From contig JAWKIQ010000001.1 of NCBI GenBank assembly GCA_041394185.1, forward strand, positions 434,001 to 498,000: a DNA stretch of 64,000 nt, in the 5' to 3' direction. This document shows positions 1-8,541 of this stretch, piece after piece. The stretch is from Acidimicrobiales bacterium. GTDB taxonomy: Bacteria; Actinomycetota; Acidimicrobiia; Acidimicrobiales; Poriferisodalaceae. Position numbers and translations under genes: made by a program. Position 1 is the stretch's first letter. Every line of letters starts with the position of its first letter. Below the pieces are notes generated by a model. That model made no database searches. It saw nothing but the letters and a program-made list of their open reading frames with translations, and was not told the origin of the DNA.

Positions 1-48
1 GGGTTTCCCCGGTCACGCGTTCGGGGGCACGATCTACAGTGGTGCGTC

Positions 49-810
49 GTGGCAGAGCAAGCATCGAACGCGCAACGGGTGGCACTGGTTACTGGCGCCT
101 CCAGCGGCATCGGCTCGGCAACCGCGGCGCGTCTGGCCGCCGACGGCTTCGTCGTGCACGCCGTCGCCAGGCGCGCCGAGCGCCTCGAGCGGTTGTCGGC
201 GGCAACAGGCGCTGTGTCTCATGTGCTCGACGTCACCGACCTGGCGGCGCTGGCTTCGCTGGTCGAGTCGGTCGGTCCGCTGGACGTGCTGGTCAACAAT
301 GCCGGTTTGGGGAAGATGGACACGACCCTGGCCGACACGTCGATCGAAGACATCGTGAACGGAGTCGACACCAATATCGCGGCCGTGATGGTGGCCACCA
401 AGGCTGCCCTGCCGGCCATGGTCGGGCGCCGCAGCGGTCACATCGTCAACATCGGCTCGATGGCGGGCCTGTACCCGCTGGGTGCGGCGACCTATGGCGC
501 GTCGAAGGGTGCCGTTCATCGATTGTCTACCAACCTGCGGTTGGAGCTTCGCGGCAGCGGCGTTCGGGTCACCGAGATCTGCCCTGGCCGGGTCACCACC
601 GAGTTCTACGACGTGGCCATCGCCGATGCCGGCCAGCGCGCCACTGTGCAGAACTCGGGCATCGACGAGGTGACGCCCGACGACGTCGCAGACGCCATCG
701 CCTATGCGGTGGGCCTGCCCAGGCACGTCAACATCAATCGCATCGAGCTGCAGCCCACCGAGCAGACATATGGCGGCAGCCAGTTCGACCCCATCAAAGG
801 CCAGGAGTAG
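49..810 (+). CDS. SDR family NAD(P)-dependent oxidoreductase
   Basis: Classical short-chain dehydrogenase of 253 aa, predicted cytosolic, acting on an unidentified alcohol or ketone. The N-terminal cofactor loop TGASSGIG sits at about residues 15-22, NNAG follows near residue 86, and the active site is Ser (NIGSM) with YGASK. The C-terminus lacks the GG..G end common in FabG proteins and resembles the YdfG-type subgroup. I chose the GTG at 49. A TACAGT hexamer at 35-40 would allow a nearly leaderless transcript. The next SDR begins 5 bp after the stop, so the two are probably co-transcribed. Substrate cannot be read from sequence. Confidence 0.85.
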   Translation: MAEQASNAQRVALVTGASSGIGSATAARLAADGFVVHAVARRAERLERLSAATGAVSHVLDVTDLAALASLVESVGPLDVLVNNAGLGKMDTTLADTSIEDIVNGVDTNIAAVMVATKAALPAMVGRRSGHIVNIGSMAGLYPLGAATYGASKGAVHRLSTNLRLELRGSGVRVTEICPGRVTTEFYDVAIADAGQRATVQNSGIDEVTPDDVADAIAYAVGLPRHVNINRIELQPTEQTYGGSQFDPIKGQE

Positions 811-815
811 CCACA

Positions 816-1604
816 GTGTCAGCCGATTTGTCGACCCAGTTCGAGGGCAAGGTCGTGGTGGTGACCGGGGCCGCGTCGGGAATGGGTGCAGCCAGCGCCA
901 GAGAGTTTGCGTCGCGTGGTGCAACCCTGGTGTTGGTGGATCTGAACGACGCGGGGGCAGCCGAGGTGGCAGCGCAGTGCCGCCAGATGCAGCCGCGCGA
1001 CGCCGCCGTGTACACCGAGATCGGCAGTGTCGCCGACTCGGCGTTCTGTTCGGGGTTGATCGACCGCACGGTCGGGTCGCTGGGAGCGGTCGACGTGCTG
1101 GTGAACGCGGCGGGCACCATTCACCGGGCCGACTCGCTCGGCACCTCCGACGACGACTGGCGAAGGGTCATGAGCGTCAACGTCGACGGCATGTTCTATT
1201 TGTGTCGGGCGGCGCTGGGTCCGATGGTTGCCGCGGGTGGCGGAGCCATCGTGAACTTCGGTTCGATCTGGGGAGGGGTCGGTTCGGCGGGTGCCACGGC
1301 CTACTGCGTATCGAAGGGTGCCGTCCACCAGCTGACGCGCGCGCTGGCACTGGATCACGTCACCCAGGGAGTGCGGGTGAACGCGGTGGCGCCGGGCGAG
1401 GTTCGCACCCCCATGTTGAGCTCGCAGCGGTCGGCCCCGCCCAGCGATGCCGATCTGCAGGCCTTGGCCGACGCAACCATTCCGATGAAGCGCCTGGCCG
1501 AACCCGAAGAGATCGCCAAGGTGGTTGTCTTCCTGGCCTCCGACGACGCCAGCTACATGACCGGCGAGATCGTTCACGTCGACGCCGGCTACACAGCCCG
1601 CTGA
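816..1604 (+). CDS. SDR family oxidoreductase (FabG-like)
   Basis: Classical SDR of 262 aa. Visible motifs are TGAASGMG (cofactor loop), NAAG, the catalytic Ser in FGSIWGG and YCVSK, and a C-terminal YMTGEIVHVDAGY typical of FabG-like enzymes. The open frame extends far upstream inside the preceding gene, but homology starts at the GTG at 816, five bases after the stop of the first SDR. That makes a two-gene SDR operon. It converges with the LLM oxidoreductase ending at 1618. The exact substrate is unknown. Confidence 0.85.
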   Translation: MSADLSTQFEGKVVVVTGAASGMGAASAREFASRGATLVLVDLNDAGAAEVAAQCRQMQPRDAAVYTEIGSVADSAFCSGLIDRTVGSLGAVDVLVNAAGTIHRADSLGTSDDDWRRVMSVNVDGMFYLCRAALGPMVAAGGGAIVNFGSIWGGVGSAGATAYCVSKGAVHQLTRALALDHVTQGVRVNAVAPGEVRTPMLSSQRSAPPSDADLQALADATIPMKRLAEPEEIAKVVVFLASDDASYMTGEIVHVDAGYTAR

Positions 1605-1617
1605 ACGCCCTGGCTAC

Positions 1618-2658
1618 CTACTCGGCGTTGACCATCGAGACGATGTCGAGCAGCCGCGCGATCTGATCCAGTCGCTCGGTCGACGTCTCGCCCGCAACAC
1701 CGACGCGCAGGTTGTCGATGCCGACGTCGCGATACAGCCTCAGCCGGTCGGCGATGGATCGATCATCGCCGATGAGGTTGGTGCGCAGCCCGATCTCGAT
1801 CGGCACCCTCTGGGCAGCGGCCTCGCGATCGCCCCGGCTCCACAGTGCTTGCACCTCGTCGACCGCTTCGCCGAAACCCTGCCGTCTGAAGGCGCGGTTG
1901 TAGAAGTTGGTGCTGGACGACCCCATGGCACCGATGGTGAATGCATAGCCGCCCGCATGTTTGCGGCCGGCGGCTTCTATGTCTTCGGTGAACTCGAGGC
2001 CCACCGCGACCGTCAGCTCGATGTCGTCGAGCCGTCGTCCGGCCGAGGCCGCGCCCTGCTCGATGGGCTCCAAGAACACATCGGCGGCCTCGGGTGTGAA
2101 CGCGGTGCCGATCCAGCCGTCGGCCTTGGCGCCGGTCAGGCGCAGATTCGCCGGACCCATCGAGGCGATGTGAATGGGTATGTGTACACCGTCGCCGACC
2201 ACCGGTGAGCGAATGGCGCGCCCCTGGCCGTCGGGTAGCGGCAGCGTGTAGATGTCGCCTTCGTAGGAAAGGCGTTGGCCAGACGCGATGGCGCGCACGA
2301 TGTCGATCGTCTCGGCGGTTCGGGCCAAGGGTTTGTGAAACGGCACTCCGTGCCAGCCCTCCATCACCTGGGGGCCACTGGTGCCGATTCCCAGAACGAA
2401 CCGCCCTTGCGACATCTTCTGTATCGCCAAAGCCGACATCGCCAGCATCGCCGGGGTTCGGGCGCCGAGCTGAACCACGCCTGCGGCCAACCGCAGACGC
2501 TCGGTGATGGCGGCAAGGTAACCCAGCGGCGTGAGAGCGTCGTACATCCACGCTTCGGGTGTCCACACCGAGTCGACACCCAGCCGCTCGGCGTCCCTGA
2601 CATAGTCGAGGTCCGTTCGTTCGAGGCCCGATGGGCTGATGCCTACCCGCAGCGTCAC
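1618..2658 (-). CDS. LLM class (F420-type) oxidoreductase
   Basis: 346-aa TIM-barrel protein of the luciferase-like monooxygenase family, which in actinobacteria commonly uses F420 or FMN. Family features include GVDSVWTPEAW near residue 30, ERLRLAAGVVQLGARTP near 55, and GRFVLGIGTSGPQVMEGWHG near 90-110. It is clearly paralogous to the protein at 12075-13109: both share the GPQV.EGWHGV block and a GAMGS.STNFYN block. The GTG start overlaps the stop of the upstream secreted-protein gene (GTGA), suggesting translational coupling. Substrate is unknown. Confidence 0.85.
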   Translation of the reverse strand: MTLRVGISPSGLERTDLDYVRDAERLGVDSVWTPEAWMYDALTPLGYLAAITERLRLAAGVVQLGARTPAMLAMSALAIQKMSQGRFVLGIGTSGPQVMEGWHGVPFHKPLARTAETIDIVRAIASGQRLSYEGDIYTLPLPDGQGRAIRSPVVGDGVHIPIHIASMGPANLRLTGAKADGWIGTAFTPEAADVFLEPIEQGAASAGRRLDDIELTVAVGLEFTEDIEAAGRKHAGGYAFTIGAMGSSSTNFYNRAFRRQGFGEAVDEVQALWSRGDREAAAQRVPIEIGLRTNLIGDDRSIADRLRLYRDVGIDNLRVGVAGETSTERLDQIARLLDIVSMVNAE

Positions 2659-4472
2659 GGCCTGCCCCCTGCCTGTCCGGTGGCCGCCGGGGGCTCGCTC
2701 AGGGGGTAGACGGGGGTGATGGCGGCTACGGGGGTGTTAGGCGGGTTGCCTCCGAGGCTGCCGGAGAAGGGCAGGTTCGAGAAGTTGAACACGCCGCCAT
2801 CCGAGGCCACCTGGAGATAGCCGTTGCCGTAGGGTGTCATCCCGATCACCGGCTGGTCCAACGCTCCGAGCCCCAGCTCGGGAAAGCTTCCGCGGAACTC
2901 GGCGTTGAAGGCGAACACGCCACCGTCTGCCGCCACGATCCAATAGCCGTCGTTGTCTGGGTCTGGAACCAGACCCACAGCGGGTTGGTCGAGCTGGTCG
3001 ATGCCGATTCCCGGGATCGAGTTGACGAACCTCGCATCGCCGAAGGCGAATATGCCACCGTCGCCGCCCAGCATGTAATAGCCCAGCCCCGTGGGCGTGG
3101 GAATTGCGTCGACGATGTCGGCTGCGAGGTCGATGCCGCTCAGATCGACCAAGGTTCCGGCGTTGCGGTGTTGGGCGTTGCCCACCAGCAGCACCCGCCC
3201 CTTGTTCGTAAAGCCCCAGAGCCCGTCGTCGTCTGGCGTGGGGGCGAAGCTGGTCAACCGTTCGTCGGTTTCGAGCGAGTCGAGGTCGAACGACGAGTGC
3301 AGGTGTGCGTCGCCGTGGCTGGTGACGGTGCCGTCGGACTGCAGTACCCAATAACCGCATCCGGTCGACGACGCTTCGATGTCGATGACGTCTAGCTGTT
3401 GACCCGCGGGTTCGCCGTGGTCGCTAGCTGATCCGAACGGGTAGACGTTTCCGTCTGTCTCGACCAGCCAGTAGCCAACCGGGCGCTCGGCATGGCATGC
3501 CTCCCATGGCTCGGGCGGGGCGATAGGCACGCAGTCGTCAAGTGAGGTAGAGCCGGTGTTGAAGGTGGTGGTGTTCTCAGGACAGGCGGTCTGGGTCTGC
3601 GATGCCGACGCGCTGACATACAAGCCGAGCGCGGCTTCGATGCACGAGGCTTCGCCATCGCCTGGCTGGAACCATCCGGGAACGCACGGTGTCTGTGATT
3701 GGGCTGCGGGCCCGGGCGCGTGGTGACCCGGCGCCGCAGCGATGCAGTTGGGCTGGCCCGGGTCGGGTTGGTAGTAACCGGAGGGGCAGTCCTCGAAGCT
3801 CGTCGACCTGGTGAACTCGACGAAGCTGCCCGCCGGCGCTGGATCGCATGGGCCGAAGCCGTCGCTCGAGTACGTGCCCTCCATGCAGGACGGGGCGTCC
3901 GCGAGGTCGGCCGAAACGTTGACCTTGAAGAACCCGCCCGAGGTCGTGAACCCGGGGTCTGCGGTGAACTGTGTGGCACCGGGTGCCAGGGCGGCGCTGC
4001 CTAAACCTATCGACGACGCCCCAGCATTGTTGGAGAAGCAGCCGTAACCGTTGGCCGACGACGACGGGATCTGAAGTCCGAGCACGTCTCCGGCCTGCAC
4101 TTCGACCGTGGGTTCGACCTCAAACGATTGCAGGCCAGCGGCACCGCTGAGCGTTTCCTCCTGGCCCACGTAGACCACGTCGTACACGTTGGGATCGACT
4201 GTGGGGCGGACGATCACGACTTGCAGTGTGGGGGTGTCGCCGGGATCCGCGAACGTGCTCCAGCCGTGCAGGTACCACGTGCCGGACGGAACGACGTAGT
4301 TGCTGTTGCCCGTCTGCACGATGATCTGATTGTTCGAGCACGAGCCCGAGACGAACTGCTCAGCCTCGCCCATGGAGCTCTGAGTGGCAGCGGCGGCCGG
4401 GTCGAGCGGCCTCGTCACGATCATTGTCGACCATACGACTACAACAACTGCCGCCACCTTGAGCATGCGCAT
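2655..4472 (-). CDS. secreted protein with cysteine-rich repeats and propeller-like GYW repeats
   Basis: Predicted exported protein of about 605 aa. A signal peptide (hydrophobic VAAVVVVVWSTMIV, then a DPAAAA cleavage region) starts it. The middle (roughly 200-320) has Cys-rich units of the form CPSGYYQPDPGQPNC, reminiscent of eukaryotic ephrin-receptor or TNFR-type modules. The C-terminal half carries about six repeats of the pattern GYW.V..DGGVFAF.., probably a beta-propeller. I prefer the ATG at 4472: a GGAGG at 4480-4484 lies 7 nt from it but only 1 nt from the ATG at 4478. Same repeat class as the SGNH protein at 40120. Probably cell-surface; function unknown. Confidence 0.75.
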   Translation of the reverse strand: MRMLKVAAVVVVVWSTMIVTRPLDPAAAATQSSMGEAEQFVSGSCSNNQIIVQTGNSNYVVPSGTWYLHGWSTFADPGDTPTLQVVIVRPTVDPNVYDVVYVGQEETLSGAAGLQSFEVEPTVEVQAGDVLGLQIPSSSANGYGCFSNNAGASSIGLGSAALAPGATQFTADPGFTTSGGFFKVNVSADLADAPSCMEGTYSSDGFGPCDPAPAGSFVEFTRSTSFEDCPSGYYQPDPGQPNCIAAAPGHHAPGPAAQSQTPCVPGWFQPGDGEASCIEAALGLYVSASASQTQTACPENTTTFNTGSTSLDDCVPIAPPEPWEACHAERPVGYWLVETDGNVYPFGSASDHGEPAGQQLDVIDIEASSTGCGYWVLQSDGTVTSHGDAHLHSSFDLDSLETDERLTSFAPTPDDDGLWGFTNKGRVLLVGNAQHRNAGTLVDLSGIDLAADIVDAIPTPTGLGYYMLGGDGGIFAFGDARFVNSIPGIGIDQLDQPAVGLVPDPDNDGYWIVAADGGVFAFNAEFRGSFPELGLGALDQPVIGMTPYGNGYLQVASDGGVFNFSNLPFSGSLGGNPPNTPVAAITPVYPLSEPPAATGQAGGRP

Positions 4473-4559
4473 CTGCATTCCTCCGTTTCGACGGAGGGTA
4501 CAGATGCGCTCCGCATCGGTCGCGGCAAGTCAGCGCCGCTGTGATGGCCGCGTCTACTG

Positions 4560-5855
4560 TCAGGCGGCCAGACCGGCGACCGGCCTGGAAGGCATGCGAT
4601 CGGTGCTCGACTGGATGTAGTCGGTGGCGTCGGAGTGGCGTCCTGCCCGCACGTACGCGGCCAGCAAGGTGTTGACCGCCAGGTCGCGTTGGGCGCGGCT
4701 GCCGCCGATGCGCACCACCTCGTCGATGCGCGGTTCGAGCAGGTCTATCACCTGTGCCCACCGGCTCTGGGCAAAGGCGGCGAACGCCTGGGTCAGCACC
4801 AGACCCATGTCGCCGTCCGGCAGCCGGCCGGCATCGACCAGGCCTCGCAGTGTGTCGATGTAGGTCGCCAAGGCGTCGGTTCGTCCGGTGGCGATGTAGG
4901 GCAGCCCGGCGTGGGCGTCGAGGAACACGCCTGGCTTGGCGAAGGTGGCCTCGTAGAAGCCCATCAGCTTCTCCCACGCTGCGGGGTCGGTCTCGATGCC
5001 GGCCAGCTCGCAGCGCCACAAGAACGACGCCCCGTCTGTCATGACGTTCAGCGGGGGCGCAGGTGAGCGGCCCGGGGCACAGTGCAGCTCGTAGGTGGCG
5101 AGTGCCTCGGCGGCCTGCCCCGTGCCCATCAGCAGCAGCGCATAGTGCCACCAGGTGTGGCAGTACATCGTTGCGTCGTGGTCGAGGTCTGGCAGCCAGT
5201 TGCCGAGGAAGTCGAGGGCCTCTTCATTGCGACCACCCTCGTACAGAGCGTGTGCCAACACGTGGGCCGAGTGGGCCGACCTTGGCTTGACCTCGAGGGC
5301 CTCCATGACCATGTCGCGGCCCTTCTCCCATTGTCCCGTCTCGACATGGGCAAACGCGTGGAACGAGCGGAACCACCAGTCGTCGCCGTACATCGGTGCC
5401 AGGCGGTCGAGGTATTCGAGCTGTTCTGGTTCGCGGCCCCGTCGGCCGCTGAAGCCGATGAGGCCGAAGACGCTGCTGGCGGGAGCCAGGACGAATGCGT
5501 CGGTGGGCCAGGTTTCGAGATGGCGCCCGATGGCGCCAAAGCCATCGACGGCCTGGCCCCGTGTCAACAACCCCTGAACGGCAATGTGCGATCGCTCTCG
5601 CTCGGTGGCGTCGGGGGCCAGGGCCTCGGCGGCTTCAATCGCCGCCAGCGCTTCACCAGGTCGTGCGTTGGTCTGGTGGATGCGGGCTATGGCTGCATGG
5701 GGCAGCGCAAAGGCCGGGTCGGCCTCGGTCGCCGACACGAGGGCATCGAGGCTGCCTCCCACGCCTGCCAACTGGCGGTCGATCCCGTCGACGTAGAGGT
5801 CGCGGGCTGCCGGTGACGAGGTCGAGATTTCGAGTCCGTAGGCGTCGAGTTGCAT
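4560..5855 (-). CDS. TPR protein, TTC38-like
   Basis: 431-aa soluble alpha-helical protein made of tetratricopeptide-like repeats. The block AHVLAHALYEGGRNEEALDF followed by TWWHYALLLMGTGQAAEAL (residues about 230-290) matches the layout of TTC38-type proteins, where AHV..E..GR..E and WH.ALF are conserved. The frame is open to 5975, but the family-like sequence starts at the ATG at 5855 (MQLDAYGLEIS). It lies divergent from the P450 gene. A scaffold or adaptor role is typical for TPR proteins; no enzymatic motif is visible. Confidence 0.75.
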   Translation of the reverse strand: MQLDAYGLEISTSSPAARDLYVDGIDRQLAGVGGSLDALVSATEADPAFALPHAAIARIHQTNARPGEALAAIEAAEALAPDATERERSHIAVQGLLTRGQAVDGFGAIGRHLETWPTDAFVLAPASSVFGLIGFSGRRGREPEQLEYLDRLAPMYGDDWWFRSFHAFAHVETGQWEKGRDMVMEALEVKPRSAHSAHVLAHALYEGGRNEEALDFLGNWLPDLDHDATMYCHTWWHYALLLMGTGQAAEALATYELHCAPGRSPAPPLNVMTDGASFLWRCELAGIETDPAAWEKLMGFYEATFAKPGVFLDAHAGLPYIATGRTDALATYIDTLRGLVDAGRLPDGDMGLVLTQAFAAFAQSRWAQVIDLLEPRIDEVVRIGGSRAQRDLAVNTLLAAYVRAGRHSDATDYIQSSTDRMPSRPVAGLAA

Positions 5856-5932
5856 GGGGCCAGTCTCGCGCACGGTCGCTCTTGCCACCTTCCGGCTTGG
5901 CACCGCCTGGTGCTCGAGGGCAGGATCGCTCC

Positions 5933-7195
5933 ATGAGCGGTATCGAACCAGATCGACTCGGTGAGCGGACGACATCCAGGGATCCGCTGTTCAGAGACAA
6001 CCCCCACCTGGTGTACGACGAGCTGCGCTCTGCGGGCTGCCCGGTGCATGACCCCACCTATGGCCGCTTCATCGTGACCAGCCACCAGACAGCGCGCACG
6101 GTGATCCGGCACAAGGACTTCGGCGTCGATGCCCGCCGCGCGTCGGGCGATTCGTACATGCGAAAGGTCGCGGGCACAGGGGTGCTGGAGGGGAAGGGAA
6201 ACAACTCCTACGAGCCACCCCTGGTGCTGCTGGACGATCCGGCGCACCGTCGCATTCGCCTGCTGGTGTCGAAGGCCTTCAACGCCAGACGTATCGAAGA
6301 CGAGGGACCACGAATCGAGCGCATAACCGAGCGTTTGCTCAGGCGACTCGACGGCTTCGACCCGGTAGATCGCGTCGATCTGGTATCGGAGTTCGTCAGC
6401 TTGTTGCCTGCACAGGTCATCGCCGAGATACTCGGTCTCGAAGGCGGCGATGTGGGGACGCTTCGAACCTGGTCCGAGGACATCTTGTGGGGCTATGACC
6501 CGCACCGTGACATCACTCGCCAAGAACGGCTTCGCACCGCCTACGAAGGTCTGGTGTCGCTGATCAAGGGCACCGTGCAGCTCCGCAGATCAAAGCCGGC
6601 CGATGATCTGATCTCGGAGATGGTGAGGGCCAGTCAGAACGACGATCGGCTCGACGATCTGGAGATCATCAGCCTTTGTGTCCAGCTGATGGTGGCGGGA
6701 AACGTGACCACCAGCGATCTCATGGGCAACGGCCTCTATTGGCTGGCTGGCCATCCCGACCAGCGTTCCCGGCTTGCGGCTGACCCATCATTGATGCCCG
6801 GCGCCGTCGAGGAGATGCTGCGCTACGACTGCCCCATAACCGAGACTGCGCGCATCGCCCAATGCGACCTCGACCTCGACGGTGTTGCCTTGCAAGCGGG
6901 CGACACCATCACCGTGTCGCTGGCGGCAGCCAACCACGACCCTGCCGTATTCGAGGATCCGCACCGCTTCGACATCGAACGCGACGCCAGTGGCCATCTC
7001 GGCTTCGGGTCGGGGGTGCACGTGTGCCTCGGCGCTCCGTTGGCCCGCCTCGAGGCATCCATTGGCTTGGGTCGATTCCTGGCTCGGTATCCCGACTACG
7101 AAATCGTCGAAGACGGCCTGAGGAGACGCGCGCTGCCGTTCTTCAGGGGTTTCGAGTTGTTGCCGGTGATGTTGGGACGACGCTCGGGCGGCTAA
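5933..7195 (+). CDS. cytochrome P450
   Basis: 420-aa soluble bacterial cytochrome P450. The heme-binding loop FGSGVHVCLG places the thiolate ligand at about Cys365. The K-helix ExxR is EMLR in VEEMLRYD. The I-helix reads VAGNVTTSD, so the acidic residue of the usual AG.(E/D)T motif is replaced by Val, a variant I believe occurs in some actinobacterial families. The ATG at 5933 is chosen; sequence upstream in the same frame is low-complexity Arg-rich translation. The last 53 bp overlap the convergent MFS gene. No ferredoxin gene is adjacent. Confidence 0.9.
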   Translation: MSGIEPDRLGERTTSRDPLFRDNPHLVYDELRSAGCPVHDPTYGRFIVTSHQTARTVIRHKDFGVDARRASGDSYMRKVAGTGVLEGKGNNSYEPPLVLLDDPAHRRIRLLVSKAFNARRIEDEGPRIERITERLLRRLDGFDPVDRVDLVSEFVSLLPAQVIAEILGLEGGDVGTLRTWSEDILWGYDPHRDITRQERLRTAYEGLVSLIKGTVQLRRSKPADDLISEMVRASQNDDRLDDLEIISLCVQLMVAGNVTTSDLMGNGLYWLAGHPDQRSRLAADPSLMPGAVEEMLRYDCPITETARIAQCDLDLDGVALQAGDTITVSLAAANHDPAVFEDPHRFDIERDASGHLGFGSGVHVCLGAPLARLEASIGLGRFLARYPDYEIVEDGLRRRALPFFRGFELLPVMLGRRSGG

Positions 7196-8483
7196 TTCGC
7201 CTGTCGGCCATGGCGGCCAACAGCCCGGCACCAGGGGCGGCGCAAGAAACCCACAAAGCGACCTGATAAGAACCGGCGATCGACTCGATCAGGGCGAACA
7301 GCGCCGGACCGATGGCGCTGCCTATGACCATGGCGCTCATCTGCAGCCCCGAGATGGCGCCCAGATGCCTGCGGCCGAACAATCGAGGTACCGCGGCCGA
7401 CGTCAGCGGCGAGAACAGGCCCTGAGCGACACCCCAGCCCGCAACCGCCACCAGCGCCGGGCCAGGCTCGTCGATGTGGCTGACCGACAGATACATGACC
7501 AGCTGCGCCACACACGCGGCGATGGCGATGTTGACCGGTCGAATCGTGTCGGCCAGCCACCCGCCCAGCAGAGACACCGGCACGCTGACCAGCGCAATCG
7601 GAACGAAGATGCGGACGACCTCGGTGTCGGTGAGCCCGATCTCGGCGCCGAAGTCGACGATGTGGAACGTCAGGGCCGTGCCCGTCGAGCTGAGGGCGGC
7701 GACCGGAAGTGTTATGGCCCAGAAACTCAGCGACCTGGCCGCCTCGGCCCGTGTGGCGTCCTGGTCGGTGCCGATAGGGGCGGCGGGTGACGCCGAGTGC
7801 GATTCCTGTGCGATGCCGCCGTCGATCTGCAGCCCGGCGGCCTCGGGGCTCTCTCTGTAGAAAACGACGATGACGGCGCCCACACCGAAGACCAGCACCA
7901 ACGCCATCAGGCGCCAAGCCCAACGAAATCCGTCGACCTGAATCAGCGCCAGCAGCACTGCGGGGCTCGAAGCCAGTGCAAAGCCCATGCCGGCGCTCGA
8001 AACCGAGCTGACGACACCCCGGCGACGCTCGAACCACTGGGAGACCATGGTGCGGCTGGCCAGCGTCAGCAGGCCCTGGCCGCTGAACCGCAAGAATCCG
8101 AAGCCGACGCTCATCACCAGCATGCCGACCGGGAGGTTCATCGGGCCGATGAAGCTGAGGGCCACGATGGTGGTCGCCAGCGACAGGGTTGCCGTGAAAG
8201 CGACCACCCGGGCGCCATAGCGGTCGACAGCCCTGCCGCCGCGCGGCAGGAGGAAACCGCTCGACGCTGTTCCCACCAGGTACGCGATCGACAGCTGCAG
8301 GCGGCTGAGCCCGGTGGCGTCGCTGATGTGGTCTGTGAAGACGCTGACGCCGGCCGTTTGGCCTGGCGCCGAGGCTATGGCGCCGATCGTTCCGGCCGCC
8401 AAGATCACCCAGCCGTAGTAGAAGCCGGTACGCGCCGGGTCGAACGGCCATTTGGAAGCCTTGGCCCTGGCGCTGGAAAACAC
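7143..8483 (-). CDS. MFS transporter
   Basis: 446-aa major facilitator superfamily protein with about 12 predicted membrane segments and a hydrophilic central loop (around residues 205-235) between the two six-helix halves. The MFS loop 2-3 motif appears as GGRAVDRYGAR, and a second half-motif as GGWLADTIRP. The N-terminus FYYGWVILAAG resembles the oxalate/formate antiporter and monocarboxylate-type MFS subgroup. It converges on and overlaps the P450 gene by 53 bp. Substrate is not determinable. Confidence 0.85.
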   Translation of the reverse strand: MFSSARAKASKWPFDPARTGFYYGWVILAAGTIGAIASAPGQTAGVSVFTDHISDATGLSRLQLSIAYLVGTASSGFLLPRGGRAVDRYGARVVAFTATLSLATTIVALSFIGPMNLPVGMLVMSVGFGFLRFSGQGLLTLASRTMVSQWFERRRGVVSSVSSAGMGFALASSPAVLLALIQVDGFRWAWRLMALVLVFGVGAVIVVFYRESPEAAGLQIDGGIAQESHSASPAAPIGTDQDATRAEAARSLSFWAITLPVAALSSTGTALTFHIVDFGAEIGLTDTEVVRIFVPIALVSVPVSLLGGWLADTIRPVNIAIAACVAQLVMYLSVSHIDEPGPALVAVAGWGVAQGLFSPLTSAAVPRLFGRRHLGAISGLQMSAMVIGSAIGPALFALIESIAGSYQVALWVSCAAPGAGLLAAMADRRISRPSVVPTSPATTRNP

Positions 8484-8541
8484 CGGCCGACTGTACCCGG
8501 TGCGATCTACCCGCCCGGGCGTGTGCGCCCGGTGCGTCTGG

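Noticed and set aside
5495..5932. N-terminal extension of the P450 frame
   Set aside because: Arg/Pro-rich sequence antisense to the TPR gene; P450 homology begins at the ATG at 5933.
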